From Joyebacterum sp964521425 (lineage in GTDB: Bacteria; Joyebacterota; Joyebacteria; Joyebacterales; Joyebacteraceae), in NCBI GenBank assembly GCA_964521425.1, contig CAZFRO010000012.1, forward strand, positions 3,900 to 67,899: a DNA stretch of 64,000 nucleotides. The letters are read 5' to 3'. The translations under genes and the position numbers were made by a program. Below are positions 9,063-18,885 of the stretch, in pieces. The notes beneath the pieces were generated by a model. That model did no database searches. It saw only the letters and a program-made list of their open reading frames with translations, and had not been told where the DNA came from. The stretch's first letter is position 1. Each line of letters begins with the position of its first letter.

Positions 9063-9827
9063 GTGACCGGCTCGAGAATCATAATCGACGTCATCGACAT
9101 CGCGATCGTCGCGTTCGTCATCTATCAGCTTCTCATGCTGCTGCGCGGCAGACGCGCCATGCAGATGTTCGTGGGTCTGTTCGTTATCGTCGTCGTCGGC
9201 TTCATAGCCCGCTGGATTGAGTTCGACGCTCTGAACTGGCTCATGTCCGGGCTCAAGGGGCTCTGGGCCATCATCTTCGTCATTCTGTTCCAGGAGGAAC
9301 TCAGGAGGATGCTCGCCCAGATGGGGCACAGTCGATTCCTGAGGCCGTTCGTGAAGCTCAAGGTCCATGAATCAATAGACGCCACCGTCTCCGCTGTGAA
9401 GGCGATGGCTGCAAAGAAGACCGGCGCGCTCATAGTCATCGAGCGCGAGGCCCGGCTCATGAACTACTACCAGACAGGCGTGATGCTCAATGCGCCCGTC
9501 GTCTCAAGCCTGCTCGTGTCAATCTTCACACCACTCACACCGCTTCATGACGGCGCCGTGATCGTGAGCGGCGACCAGATCGTCGCGGCCAGATGCACGC
9601 TGCCTCTCTCTCAGAATCCGTACTACGTGCACACGCTCGGCACGAGACATCGTGCTGGCGTTGGCCTGACTGAGGAGACTGACGCGCTGGTCGTGGTCGT
9701 GTCTGAGGAGACGGGTGAGATATCGTTCGCTCTCGGGGGACAGATATCGAGAGACATATCCCTGAGCACTCTCAGAGAGCGCCTGTCGCAGCTCCTGAAG
9801 CCGCAGCCTGAGACCACCGGAAGCTAG
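9063..9827 (+). CDS. cdaA: Membrane diadenylate cyclase (c-di-AMP synthase)
   Basis: Makes cyclic di-AMP from two ATP. Three N-terminal membrane segments are visible in residues ~5-85, followed by a DAC domain with the catalytic DGA motif (LHDGAVIV, ~162) and RHR in GTRHRAG (~195). The family usually has GTRHRAA; the last Ala is Gly here. 254 aa is close to typical CdaA. GTG start. No CdaR (YbbR) or GlmM gene follows, unlike the Firmicutes operon; instead it sits between folP and a membrane glycosyltransferase-like gene. Confidence 0.93.
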   Translation: MTGSRIIIDVIDIAIVAFVIYQLLMLLRGRRAMQMFVGLFVIVVVGFIARWIEFDALNWLMSGLKGLWAIIFVILFQEELRRMLAQMGHSRFLRPFVKLKVHESIDATVSAVKAMAAKKTGALIVIEREARLMNYYQTGVMLNAPVVSSLLVSIFTPLTPLHDGAVIVSGDQIVAARCTLPLSQNPYYVHTLGTRHRAGVGLTEETDALVVVVSEETGEISFALGGQISRDISLSTLRERLSQLLKPQPETTGS

Positions 9828-9838
9828 AGGAGAACCGG

Positions 9839-12487
9839 ATGTACCAGCATCGACGGATGAATCGCATAATCGGCTGGAGTATGGGGGCGCTATCCCTCAT
9901 CGCCTATATTCTGACGACCGCTCCAGTCGTTGCTTTCTGGGACAACGGTGAGTTCATCGCTGTAGGCTACACGCTGGGCATCGGACACCCACCAGGATCA
10001 CCCGTTTACACGCTCCTGAGCCGTCTCTTCGGGCTTCTCCCCTTCCCGAACGTAGCGGTCGCAATCAACTTCCTCTCCGTCATAACCGCGGCGCTGGCGA
10101 TCTCTCTCTTCTACTTCGCGCTCGCCAAGATGGCGCGCCGCTGGGAGGGCGAGATTCGATCGTTTGCTGATGGGCTCCCCACATACGTCATGGGGATCAC
10201 GGCGAGCTGCTTCATCGCTTTTTCATTCAGCTTCTGGGAGAACGCCCTCGAAGCAGAGGTCTACGCGCTCAATGTTCTGGTCATGGCGGCGACGCTCTGG
10301 CTCGTTCTACGCTGGTCGGAACTCAAGAGCACCCCACGCACACGCAAGCACCTCTATCTGATCTTCTATCTCCTGGCACTCGGCATCGGCATCCATATGG
10401 GGAGCCTCTTGTGGGCGCCCGCCTTCCTTGTGTTCATGATCCTGTTCGAGAGGAACTACCTCGGCTCGGTGCTCCTGGCGGTCCCCATGATGATGGGCTT
10501 CGTCCTCATGTCGAAGAACATCGAGTGGTGGCGTGGACCGCTGGCCATGTGGTTGATCGGACTCGGCTTCGCCGCGTTCTACGCGCTTCCGGCACTGTGG
10601 CCGGAGCCGGTGAAGGTGCCACGTAAGTCCAAGGTGAGGGTGTTCGCACCAACCCTTCCGACGTGGCTGTGGGGAGGCCTCCTGGTCATCGAGGTGATCC
10701 TGCTCTTTGCCACGCTGTCCCATCACGGCGGCGGCGCTGCTGGGGTCTTCCTTCTTGGCCTCGCGATCTCAGGTGCAGCTATATACGGGTTCATGCATCT
10801 GACGAAGACCGGGTTGATAGACCGACCCCAGGTACCGGCCCGCGCGCTTCTTGCCGCCCTCGCCCTCTCTATCGCAGCGCTCTCCGTCCACGCGTACCTA
10901 CTGATACGCGCCAGGCTCAATCCGGCAATCAATGAGTCAGACCCAAAGACATGGAAGGTGGTGTTCGAGGTCATGCGGCGGGCTCAGTACGAGCCCATGA
11001 GCTTCTTCCCGCGAAAGACACCGCTGTCAAACCAGTTCAGCATCGTGTGGGGCTACCACAAGATGCAGTTCTCGTCATCGTCGAACCCGATCGCCGTTGT
11101 TGCACCCTACCTTCTCGCGCTCTGGGGATTCATCGCTCATGCGCGCAAGGACCGCCGGACGTTTACGATGATGGCTATCGCGTTTGCGATGGCGTCCGTC
11201 GGGCTCCTTATGTACCTCAATATCTCCGATCATGAGGTTAGGAGCAGGGAGTACTTCTGGGTGCCATCGTACGTCGGTCTCGCCCTGTGGATGGGCATCG
11301 GCTCCGGTGCGATAGTCGAATGGGCAAAGGGGCTCGGGAAACACTGGAGGAATCTGCTGGCGGTGGCCGTTGTCGTCTTCGCTCTCATGCCGTTCACGGG
11401 CAATTTCCAGAAGAACGATCGCAGCGACAACTACGTTGCCTACTACTACGGCTGGAACATGCTGAGCTTCCTGGATGAGAACGCCATTCTGATCACCAAC
11501 GGCGACAACGACACGTTCCCCCTCTGGTACCTGCAGCAGGTCGAGGGCTTAAGACCCGATGTAGACGTCGTGAACCTCTCGCTCAGCCAGATCAACTGGT
11601 ACCTGAAGCAGCTCAAGGACCGCGATGTGCCGCTCAGCTTCACGTATGAGCAGATAGAGGAGATGCGCCCCTATTGGGTCCGCGATCCCCAGACGCAGGA
11701 GCTGAGTCTGGTGACACTCCGCGACCTGTCCATTCACGACATCATAGCGACGAACGAGTTCAAACGTCCCGTCTACTTCGCTGTGACGGTCGATGATTTC
11801 ATGGGTTACTACGACAACCTCGAACTCGAGGGCATGGTCTTCAAGCTGACGACGAAGACGGGTCGCCACATGGTGAATGTCGAGAGGACCTGGGAGAATA
11901 TCTTCGAGAACTACCGCTACGACAGCATCGTGGATGTCGATGACGACTGGAGCACAGTAGACACGGTGAAGAAGTCTGCATCGACGGCGCGACTCATCAC
12001 AAACTACGCGGCAGGATTCTCAAGGCTGGGCTTCGGAGCGATGCAGGACCCGGACAGAACAGATGAAGCCATAATGCTCTACTCGACGGCGCTCAAGTTC
12101 GCGCCGGACTACGGTCCTGCCCTGAACGGGCTCGTTGCCATCTACGCGGCCAGGCTCCTTCAGCCGGATATGGCCCTGCCGTTTGCCGAGAGGCTCATCG
12201 CCTCTCAACCGACCCTCCCGGAGGCATGGGTACGCTACGGTGGCGTCCACCTGATGCTCGCCGAGGGATTCCAGCGACAAGGCTCGACTGAAGAGGCAGC
12301 GCCACACTATGATATAGCCATGGAGGCATACGAGTACGTGCTCAACATGGACCCTCAGCGGTACGACCTCTATCCACCGCTGCTCACGATCTACCAGACC
12401 CTGGGCAAGGCAGACAAGCTCAACAATCTGATGGAGATGTGGAGAATGTACGCCCCGGCTGAAGAGCCGAGGCCGGCTGGCCAGTAG
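9839..12487 (+). CDS. DUF2723 (TMEM260-like) multi-pass membrane protein with C-terminal TPRs
   Basis: The N-terminus carries the DUF2723 signature (FWDNGEFIAVGYTLGIGHPP) characteristic of GT-C-fold proteins related to protein O-mannosyltransferases. Roughly ten or more hydrophobic helices span residues 10-510. A soluble domain with NGDNDTFPLWYLQ follows, then TPR-like helices in the last ~150 residues. Likely transfers a sugar from a lipid carrier to proteins or lipids on the outer face of the inner membrane; donor and acceptor are unknown. ATG 9839 has a strong AGAGGAGAA site. Last gene of the forward run; it ends directly against the convergent M16 gene at 12488. Confidence 0.85.
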   Translation: MYQHRRMNRIIGWSMGALSLIAYILTTAPVVAFWDNGEFIAVGYTLGIGHPPGSPVYTLLSRLFGLLPFPNVAVAINFLSVITAALAISLFYFALAKMARRWEGEIRSFADGLPTYVMGITASCFIAFSFSFWENALEAEVYALNVLVMAATLWLVLRWSELKSTPRTRKHLYLIFYLLALGIGIHMGSLLWAPAFLVFMILFERNYLGSVLLAVPMMMGFVLMSKNIEWWRGPLAMWLIGLGFAAFYALPALWPEPVKVPRKSKVRVFAPTLPTWLWGGLLVIEVILLFATLSHHGGGAAGVFLLGLAISGAAIYGFMHLTKTGLIDRPQVPARALLAALALSIAALSVHAYLLIRARLNPAINESDPKTWKVVFEVMRRAQYEPMSFFPRKTPLSNQFSIVWGYHKMQFSSSSNPIAVVAPYLLALWGFIAHARKDRRTFTMMAIAFAMASVGLLMYLNISDHEVRSREYFWVPSYVGLALWMGIGSGAIVEWAKGLGKHWRNLLAVAVVVFALMPFTGNFQKNDRSDNYVAYYYGWNMLSFLDENAILITNGDNDTFPLWYLQQVEGLRPDVDVVNLSLSQINWYLKQLKDRDVPLSFTYEQIEEMRPYWVRDPQTQELSLVTLRDLSIHDIIATNEFKRPVYFAVTVDDFMGYYDNLELEGMVFKLTTKTGRHMVNVERTWENIFENYRYDSIVDVDDDWSTVDTVKKSASTARLITNYAAGFSRLGFGAMQDPDRTDEAIMLYSTALKFAPDYGPALNGLVAIYAARLLQPDMALPFAERLIASQPTLPEAWVRYGGVHLMLAEGFQRQGSTEEAAPHYDIAMEAYEYVLNMDPQRYDLYPPLLTIYQTLGKADKLNNLMEMWRMYAPAEEPRPAGQ

Positions 12488-15169
12488 CTAGGCGCCGCCT
12501 TCTCCCCTCAGCGTCACGACGGAGAGACCAAGTCCGGGATCCAGATAGCGCCTCGCAACGCGCACGATATCCGCGTTGGTGATGCCGCGAACAAGCTCCG
12601 GCGCCTTTTCAACGCCTTCGTAACCGATACCCAAGAGTTCGGCCATGACATACCTGGCCGCCCGCGTCGACTCACGTTCCATAGTGATCTCGAGCATCCC
12701 TGCAACGTGCCGCTTTGCCCGCGCAAGTTCATCCGCTTCGAGTCCGCTCTCTCTCAATCGCTTAAACACAGCCGTTAGCGATTCTACGGCCTCGCGTTCC
12801 GTCCCGGGTTGCGCCGTGACGAATGTCGCGAACGATCCACCTGCAGCGAAGGAGAGATGACTCGCGTACACGGAGTACGCATTGGGCGGGTTCTCCCTAA
12901 GAGCGACCCAGAGCCGCCCTCCCATCATCCCGAGTGCACGTGCCAGGAAACGCAGGACCAGTCCGTCCTCTGACCCGGCAGGAGCCCCCTTGAGACCGAG
13001 CGCTATGTTCGATTGGCGTGAACCCTCGGACACCATATCGCGCCGGTCGGTAGCAACAGAGTCGGCTCTCTCGATCCTCGGTGAGTCCCCGCCGTCCGGA
13101 AGGCTCCCGGTGAGCATCTCGATGGCATCACGTGCCTCTCCCCGTGTGATACGCCCACTCACGCAGGCCACCAGATTCGAGGCGGAGTAGCTCAGGGCGT
13201 GCCAGTCCCGCACATCTGAGATGCTGATTCCGGCAATGCTCTCACGTGTTCCTCTGAGAGCGCACCCGTACGGGTGGCCACTGAAGATCATGGGCAGAAG
13301 CAAGAGCGCCGCCCGCCGGTGTGGATTGTCCTCGATCGCGCCGATCTCGCTCTCGATCTCTCCCCGCACTAGGTCGAGCTGCTCGCTATCGAATGCGGGT
13401 CTTGTCAGGACCTCTGACAGAATGTCGAACGCGTCGCCATAGAATCTAGAAAGCACCGTCGAGCCGACCCCGAACCCGTCCCGATCCACGGCGATGGCCA
13501 GACCAGTACCTAAGCCCTCGATAGCCTCTGCCAGCTCGCTGCCTGTCCGCTCGCCCGTTCCTCTCTCGAGAAGCCGTTGCGTGATGTAGGTGATCCCTGC
13601 CTTGTCCACGGGCTCGGCGACGTGCCCTCCCCTGAACGCAAGAGCGATCGATGTGAGTGGTAGACCGTTCGACTCGCACGTTATGAGTGTCGCACCGGAC
13701 GGCAGCGTCTCCCTGGTACTTCTACTCTCTGCCCTCTCGGCGACTATCATGGGCCGCGTGAAGCCACGGGTCGTCCATCGATCCGTCTCCTCACGAAGAC
13801 GTCCCCCGGCGCGTTGATCGTTGCCTGGCGGTCTGCGAGGCGACAACACCTCTTCAAACATGCCCGCCACCTTCTCCGATTTGTCTCCCTCAGCCGCTCG
13901 GCCACCCTGGATCCGGCTGCCTGAGGGAGCGTACTTGACCAAGCTGAGCCTCTCCCCCGTCAGGTACGTCTCTGCCACACGTTGAATGTCGTCGGGTGTC
14001 ACGGCGCCCAAGGAATCGATGTACTCGTCGGCTCTCCGGTAGTCTCCGAGTGTCTCGAAGAAACCAAGCGTTCCGCCGATCGACTCAGCCGTCTCATGCT
14101 CGAGGACGTATCCTGCCTCGAGCCGCCTTAAGCCCTTCTCCATCTCATCGGCGACCACCGTCTCACGGCGCAGTCTGCCGATCTCCCGAAAGATCGGGAC
14201 GATGACCGAATCAATGTCGTCGGTCGCCAGAGCAGAGCCGACAACCAGAAGTCCCGTGTCCCTGAACGCTGCGATCGAGACTCCTATGTCGCTTACGAGT
14301 CCGCGGGAGAACTGAAGTGAACGCGTCAGCCTGGAGCTACTTCCCTGCCCAAGAACACCGGCAAGTGCATCGAGCGCTGGCATATCGTCATGAAGCGCGT
14401 GTGGGATGCGAAACGCAACTGAGAGGTAGGGTTGCACGACAGATCCGGTCAGCGCGATCGCTCGCGCGTTTCTCTGCTCAGGCTCTCTGACGAGCGCGGA
14501 CTCCGGACGTTCCCCCGCCTGCAGTCTGCCAAGATGATCGTGGGCAAACGCCACGACCTCCTCTGTCTTTACGTCACCGACGACGACCTGTGTCAGGTTC
14601 GAGCCCCGGTAGTGTGTCCTCATGTGGTCGCCGAGTGAGGCGGGCGTTATCGCGTCTATGCTCGCTTCTGTACCCACAATCGGCCGGCCGCATGGGTGCT
14701 CCCTGAATGCCGTCTCCATCAGACGCCGCCAGACGAAGCTGTTGGGACGACTCTCCGCGCTCCGCGCCTCTTCCTTGATGACGGCGCTCTCGACGCCCAC
14801 GTCCTCCGGACGGAATGCAGGCGAGGCGACCGCGGCAACCTGTGCCGCGAGGACCTCACGCCACTGGCCCGACGGCACAAGCTGGTGAAAGGCAGTGTAG
14901 TCGCAGCCCGTCATTGCATTGACGTATCCACCCGCCCCGTAGACAACGGCGGCGAGGTCAGGGCCGGGTCCGTCTCCCTTCTTGAAAAGCATGTGCTCGA
15001 TGAAGTGAGCTAGCCCAGCTTGCTTCCGGGGATCGTCCACCGAACCGGTTCCGACCCAGAGACCCATGGCAACAACTGGAGCTGTTCGTAGTTCACGAAC
15101 AAGCAACCGAACACCATTGGGAAGCACTTCCCGGTGAACCGTGTGTGCGGGCCGCCTACCTGATCTCAT
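12488..15169 (-). CDS. M16 family zinc peptidase (two fused M16 repeats)
   Basis: Insulinase-type peptidase of the long bacterial form, 893 aa. The inverted zinc motif HxxEH is seen as HFIEH at 55-59, with the third ligand in IKEEARSAE (~133). A second M16 half begins near residue 480 and has YITQRLLERG in place of the zinc site, so it is structural, as is usual for the family. No clear signal peptide. The ATG overlaps the end of the upstream DUF885 gene by 14 bp, with GGAG in front, so the two are translationally coupled and may share a peptide-processing role. Confidence 0.93.
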   Translation of the reverse strand: MRSGRRPAHTVHREVLPNGVRLLVRELRTAPVVAMGLWVGTGSVDDPRKQAGLAHFIEHMLFKKGDGPGPDLAAVVYGAGGYVNAMTGCDYTAFHQLVPSGQWREVLAAQVAAVASPAFRPEDVGVESAVIKEEARSAESRPNSFVWRRLMETAFREHPCGRPIVGTEASIDAITPASLGDHMRTHYRGSNLTQVVVGDVKTEEVVAFAHDHLGRLQAGERPESALVREPEQRNARAIALTGSVVQPYLSVAFRIPHALHDDMPALDALAGVLGQGSSSRLTRSLQFSRGLVSDIGVSIAAFRDTGLLVVGSALATDDIDSVIVPIFREIGRLRRETVVADEMEKGLRRLEAGYVLEHETAESIGGTLGFFETLGDYRRADEYIDSLGAVTPDDIQRVAETYLTGERLSLVKYAPSGSRIQGGRAAEGDKSEKVAGMFEEVLSPRRPPGNDQRAGGRLREETDRWTTRGFTRPMIVAERAESRSTRETLPSGATLITCESNGLPLTSIALAFRGGHVAEPVDKAGITYITQRLLERGTGERTGSELAEAIEGLGTGLAIAVDRDGFGVGSTVLSRFYGDAFDILSEVLTRPAFDSEQLDLVRGEIESEIGAIEDNPHRRAALLLLPMIFSGHPYGCALRGTRESIAGISISDVRDWHALSYSASNLVACVSGRITRGEARDAIEMLTGSLPDGGDSPRIERADSVATDRRDMVSEGSRQSNIALGLKGAPAGSEDGLVLRFLARALGMMGGRLWVALRENPPNAYSVYASHLSFAAGGSFATFVTAQPGTEREAVESLTAVFKRLRESGLEADELARAKRHVAGMLEITMERESTRAARYVMAELLGIGYEGVEKAPELVRGITNADIVRVARRYLDPGLGLSVVTLRGEGGA

Positions 15170-16796
15170 CGACGCTCCTCATGCCGAGCGCAATCTCTAC
15201 GAGCTTCGGCTGGAGACTCCCAAGATCGAGGAGCGTGTCGTGGAACTCCCTCAGGTTGAAGGAGGTGCCTGCGGAAGACTCATACCTCTCCCGTATGCTC
15301 ATGATGGCGCGCTTGCCTATCATGTAGCTCGACGGCTGGGTGGGGTAGCTCGCGTAGCGTCTCACCTCGGCTGTCGCGTTGACACGCTCGAGTGCTACTT
15401 CCGTCATCATGAACTCTATGCCTTCGTCGACCGACATCTTCCCCGTCTGTAGCCCCGTATCAACAACGATGCGTGCCGCACGCCAGAGCGTCTCCTTGAG
15501 CTGTCCAAGCCTCGTCCTCTTGTCCGGACAGAACCCGACGTCCTTCATCATCTCTTCGCAGTAGAGCGCCCAACCCTCAACGAAGACCGTGTTCCAGGTG
15601 ATCTTCCTGATCTTGCGCTCATTCGCATTCGCCCGGACAAACTGGAGATGATGGCCGGGGTAGCCCTCGTGGAGCGCCACTATCGGGATCGTGTGGATGC
15701 TGTGTCCTCGAAGCTGCCGCTCCTGCTCATCGAGCGACAGTGACTCATCCACCGGGGTCACGTAGAAGAGCCCCTGCTGCCGCTCCTCAAACGGACCCGG
15801 CGGCATGTACGCCGCATACGGGATGATCCCACGGATGAAAGCGGGCGTGTCTATGACGTCCAGTTCCTCACCGTCCGGAATCGTCACGAGGCCCTTTGTG
15901 ATAGCGAAGTCCCGAGCTCGCATCATCTCGGACAGATATCGAGCCTTCAGTCGTTCCTTGGAGGGGTGGTCCGCCTTGAGCTCCTCCATGACCGCCTGCC
16001 ACGATGCATCGGGGTCTATCTCACCTGCCAGGTCCTCTATCTCTTGCTTTGTGTCGGCCATCATCCCCCGGCCCATCTCCAGAAGCTGCGGTTCGTCGAA
16101 GTCCAGGAGATGTGACTCGCGAAGAAGCCAGTCGTAGCTATCCCGCCCTATTGCGAACGGTGCTGTCGCCTCTTCCGCCATCGCGGCGAGACTCAATGAC
16201 GTCTCTTCGTATGCTGCCGCAGCTTGATCGGCTCCCGCCAGTAGCTCCGTCTTGAGCTCAGGCACAGACTCTGCGACGGCTGGGACGACGCTCTTCATGA
16301 ATGAGACCCCGCCTCCGGCCATCTGAGAGCCGACGGTCGCGAACACTTCAGGAACATCGCAGCAGTTCCGGTCGATCGCACGCAGGACATCCGGAGTCGC
16401 CCTCACTCGTCCGAGGAGACTTCGAGCCCGCTCCTCGAGAGGTGCGAATTCCTTGATGATAAGGCTGTTGCACCCGCCGAGCGCTGCGCCGATGTAGGTG
16501 CTCGGCAAACGCTCATGGGTTCGTAGGACTTCGTATTCGAAGATCCCCCTCTTCAGAGTCGCCCCGAGTACGGCCTTGTCTATCGCCGCGTCGACGCCAT
16601 CGTCCGACAGCTCTATCGCATTGAGCTGACTCAGGAGTTCCTGCTGTCGGCGGTGCTTCGCCTCCATCGCGTCCGGGGTGAACTTCCCCAGCTCGGCGTC
16701 ACGCTCGTGCATTCCCAGGAATGTCGCTAACTCCGGGTGGTCTTCAACCATCACGGTGAGATAACGATCGACCAATCGATCGAGGGCCTCGCTCAC
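15156..16796 (-). CDS. DUF885 family putative metallo-hydrolase/peptidase
   Basis: DUF885 proteins are predicted zinc carboxypeptidase-like enzymes. The signature HEGYPGHHLQ and the following EGWALYCEEMM segment are present in the C-terminal third; the N-terminal half is helical. GTG at 16796 is chosen because GGGAGG lies just upstream; a longer frame to 16823 lacks a site. No signal peptide is evident, so it is likely cytoplasmic. It overlaps the M16 peptidase gene. Substrate unknown. Confidence 0.88.
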   Translation of the reverse strand: MSEALDRLVDRYLTVMVEDHPELATFLGMHERDAELGKFTPDAMEAKHRRQQELLSQLNAIELSDDGVDAAIDKAVLGATLKRGIFEYEVLRTHERLPSTYIGAALGGCNSLIIKEFAPLEERARSLLGRVRATPDVLRAIDRNCCDVPEVFATVGSQMAGGGVSFMKSVVPAVAESVPELKTELLAGADQAAAAYEETSLSLAAMAEEATAPFAIGRDSYDWLLRESHLLDFDEPQLLEMGRGMMADTKQEIEDLAGEIDPDASWQAVMEELKADHPSKERLKARYLSEMMRARDFAITKGLVTIPDGEELDVIDTPAFIRGIIPYAAYMPPGPFEERQQGLFYVTPVDESLSLDEQERQLRGHSIHTIPIVALHEGYPGHHLQFVRANANERKIRKITWNTVFVEGWALYCEEMMKDVGFCPDKRTRLGQLKETLWRAARIVVDTGLQTGKMSVDEGIEFMMTEVALERVNATAEVRRYASYPTQPSSYMIGKRAIMSIRERYESSAGTSFNLREFHDTLLDLGSLQPKLVEIALGMRSVDEIR

Positions 16797-16879
16797 ACCA
16801 CACCTCCCTGAAAGGAGCAGCACTGGATCATTTCACCGTATTGTTCCATGGGCGCAGGCTCCGTTCAATGTGAATCATT

Positions 16880-16961
16880 GCACGTAGCTGAGCACGTAGC
16901 TGGCGCTCGAAGATGTGAATAGCACTGAGAGCCTGGGATGTGAATGGCACTGAGAGTGTGG
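16880..16961. repeat. Cluster of short direct repeats in a gene-poor stretch
   Basis: A 12-bp unit GCACGTAGCTGA/G is repeated back to back at 16880-16891 and 16892-16903. Next to it a 25-bp unit starting GATGTGAAT is repeated at 16912-16936 and 16937-16961 with 22/25 identity. A third TGTGAAT lies at 16869. No CRISPR-like spacing and no transposase gene nearby. Confidence 0.6.
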
Positions 16962-16978
16962 AATTAGCTTCAGGATGT

Positions 16979-17565
16979 TCAGAAGACGCTGGCACCGAGG
17001 CCGAGCGCCATGGCGCAGTCCGCCAGACACCTCGCGAGTACGAGCCTGCGCTCACGACCAACACCAACTGTGATCAGGAGCGAGACTGCACTCGCCGGGC
17101 GCCCGATCTTCGATTCCGAGTAAAGGGCGCCGATCAGGAGTTCTGAGCCGTCAGTGGGACCGGATGCAAGCCTGGGCGGAGGGCGCCGGATCTCAAACCT
17201 GAGCCCACGACGGAGCATGTGGTTCAAGCGCTCGACATCCTCGCTGAGCCCTGCCGACCTCTCCAAGCCACCTCCAGTCCGGCCATAACCTGGCCGGCTT
17301 CCTCCTGGCGTACCACAATCCGGCCGGTCACAATCAGACTTGCAGCGTCCAACTTGCCACGATCTGGCGAGGTCGCCCCGTTGAGGGGCCGGCAATGCAC
17401 CACCCACTTCACATCCTCACCCCCGACACCGACCCAGCCGCATTCGCCGGCGCCGCCTACCGACCCCCAAACCAGAGTATCCCGCCAACATCCTATGGTT
17501 GGAGCATGGTGTGTGCCACCGCTGGTTCGCATGTCTCGTAGCGCGCTAGAGGAGGGGTAATCCAT
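16979..17565 (-). pseudogene. Possible frameshifted small gene, unrecognised
   Basis: Between DUF885 (start 16796) and the HAMP gene (end 17711) no intact gene is convincing. On the minus strand, one frame (17565 to ~17265, passing through KLDAASLIVTGRIVV) stops soon after the point where another frame (~17255 to 16979, passing through LSEDVERLNHMLRRGLRF) becomes protein-like with high GC at third positions. Joining the two near CTGGAG/TTGGAG would give one continuous protein, so a frameshifted remnant is possible. No family is recognised, and this may be chance open frames. Confidence 0.25.
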
Positions 17566-17605
17566 GGCTGGAACCCCTCTTATGGAATCAGCCCGGGACC
17601 TTAGA

Positions 17606-17631
17606 AAGAAGAACGCACCCCTTGGGGTGCG
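17606..17631 (-). terminator. Rho-independent terminator of the HAMP/coiled-coil gene
   Basis: On the minus strand CGCACCCC-AA-GGGGTGCG forms a perfect 8-bp hairpin (17631-17614) followed by TTCTTCTTTCT. It sits ~80 nt after the stop of the gene ending at 17711. Confidence 0.75.
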
Positions 17632-17710
17632 CCGCTGTGTCAACTGAGTTCACATTTGGTCGAAGGAAGTGTAAACGCGCGTTTACACTGGCGCTTTCAG
17701 CGCATGGCCA

Positions 17711-18688
17711 TCAGCGCCTGCGGGCCCGCCTCTGCTCCATCCTCTGCTGGTGCGCGTGCGCCTCGAGGACCACACCGAGCTTCCGAAGCGACGACGCCAA
17801 TCTCGTGGCCGCGTTGATGCCGCTCAGTGCACTCTTCTGCATCAGCTCGGCCACCCTGGTCGCGTCGGTCCGCTCCTCATCTACGATGGCGACCTGGTCA
17901 GTCGCCTTCGCCGCAGACTGGGCGTCAGCATCGCTCCTCTCGAGCGGAGCCACGGCCTGCCCGGCGACGTCCGCAAGGATCCTGGAGGCGTCTCTCAGAC
18001 CGTTCACGGCCCTCGCAAGCTCGGTCGTGTCTATCTCCGGCCGCGCCACCTCATCCATCACGCGGTCGGACAGCGCCTCAATCTCCCGTCTCAGTCCCCC
18101 GATCGACTGAAGCCTTGCGGCAACGTCCTGAGTGCGGGCAGCTCCATCACGTCCGGAGGATATCTGCCCCATCAGGCCGCGTGCCTCGGAGAGCCTGAGA
18201 GCCGTCCTTCGGAGGATCAGTTCCTCTGCCCCGGCCCCTTCCTTGAGTTCCTTCATCGATACGAGGATCTCCTGCGAGGCCCTGAGCAGATCGGGAGCCG
18301 CATCTGACAGGGCATCAGCCACGTCCTCCGACAGCTCGAGATCAGCACCGACCTCACCGATATCCCGGAGCTGGACGATGAGTTCATTGAGTTCCTCGTT
18401 CAGGACACCGAGTTCATCTGACCGTGGGAGCGTGGTCAGAAGGTTCATGTCGCCCTTCCTGGCGGCCTTGCACGCCCAGGTCAGACGCTGAATCGCGCGC
18501 CCCACGGAATTGCCCCAGACGGCGGCGATGATGAGAGCTACGAGGAGTACACCTCCCAGCGCTATCTGTACAGCACCGGGCGCAGCACCAGAGAGATACA
18601 TCGCAAGAAGAACGAGGTCGTGCACAACGAGCACGACCGCAACCAGCGTGACTATCTTCATCTCTATGCTGGGACCTGAACGTTCCAT
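17711..18688 (-). CDS. Two-TM HAMP-like coiled-coil protein
   Basis: Two hydrophobic helices (IVTLVAVVLVVHDLVLLAMY and IALGGVLLVALIIAAVW) with almost no periplasmic loop are followed by a HAMP-like segment (AIQRLTWACKAARKGD...LPRSDELGVLNEELNELI) and a long alanine-rich helical region. The tail is basic. The layout resembles a chemoreceptor, but I see no signalling hairpin motif, no kinase and no cyclase domain, so it may be a scaffold or a divergent signalling protein. ATG 18688 is chosen for CAGGTG just upstream; the frame runs on to 18838 without a good start. Monocistronic, with its own terminator. Confidence 0.6.
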   Translation of the reverse strand: MERSGPSIEMKIVTLVAVVLVVHDLVLLAMYLSGAAPGAVQIALGGVLLVALIIAAVWGNSVGRAIQRLTWACKAARKGDMNLLTTLPRSDELGVLNEELNELIVQLRDIGEVGADLELSEDVADALSDAAPDLLRASQEILVSMKELKEGAGAEELILRRTALRLSEARGLMGQISSGRDGAARTQDVAARLQSIGGLRREIEALSDRVMDEVARPEIDTTELARAVNGLRDASRILADVAGQAVAPLERSDADAQSAAKATDQVAIVDEERTDATRVAELMQKSALSGINAATRLASSLRKLGVVLEAHAHQQRMEQRRARRR

Positions 18689-18885
18689 GACACCTGGCGT
18701 TTTCTGGGAACCAGCGATGCGCCTCGTGCACCTCTCCCTCCGGGGAGGAGCCCGTGGCATCGGGTGATCCCATTGCCTGACCACATTGGGCATCTGTGCG
18801 GTGGGTATGAACCACCGCCTTCGCCCCCAATCGTGCAACTAGCATGCCAGCGCCGCGCTCATTCAGCCCGCCATACCGTGCTGAT

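Noticed and set aside
16880..16961. CRISPR array or mobile element
   Set aside because: Only two copies of each repeat, no spacers, no transposase and no terminal inverted repeats.
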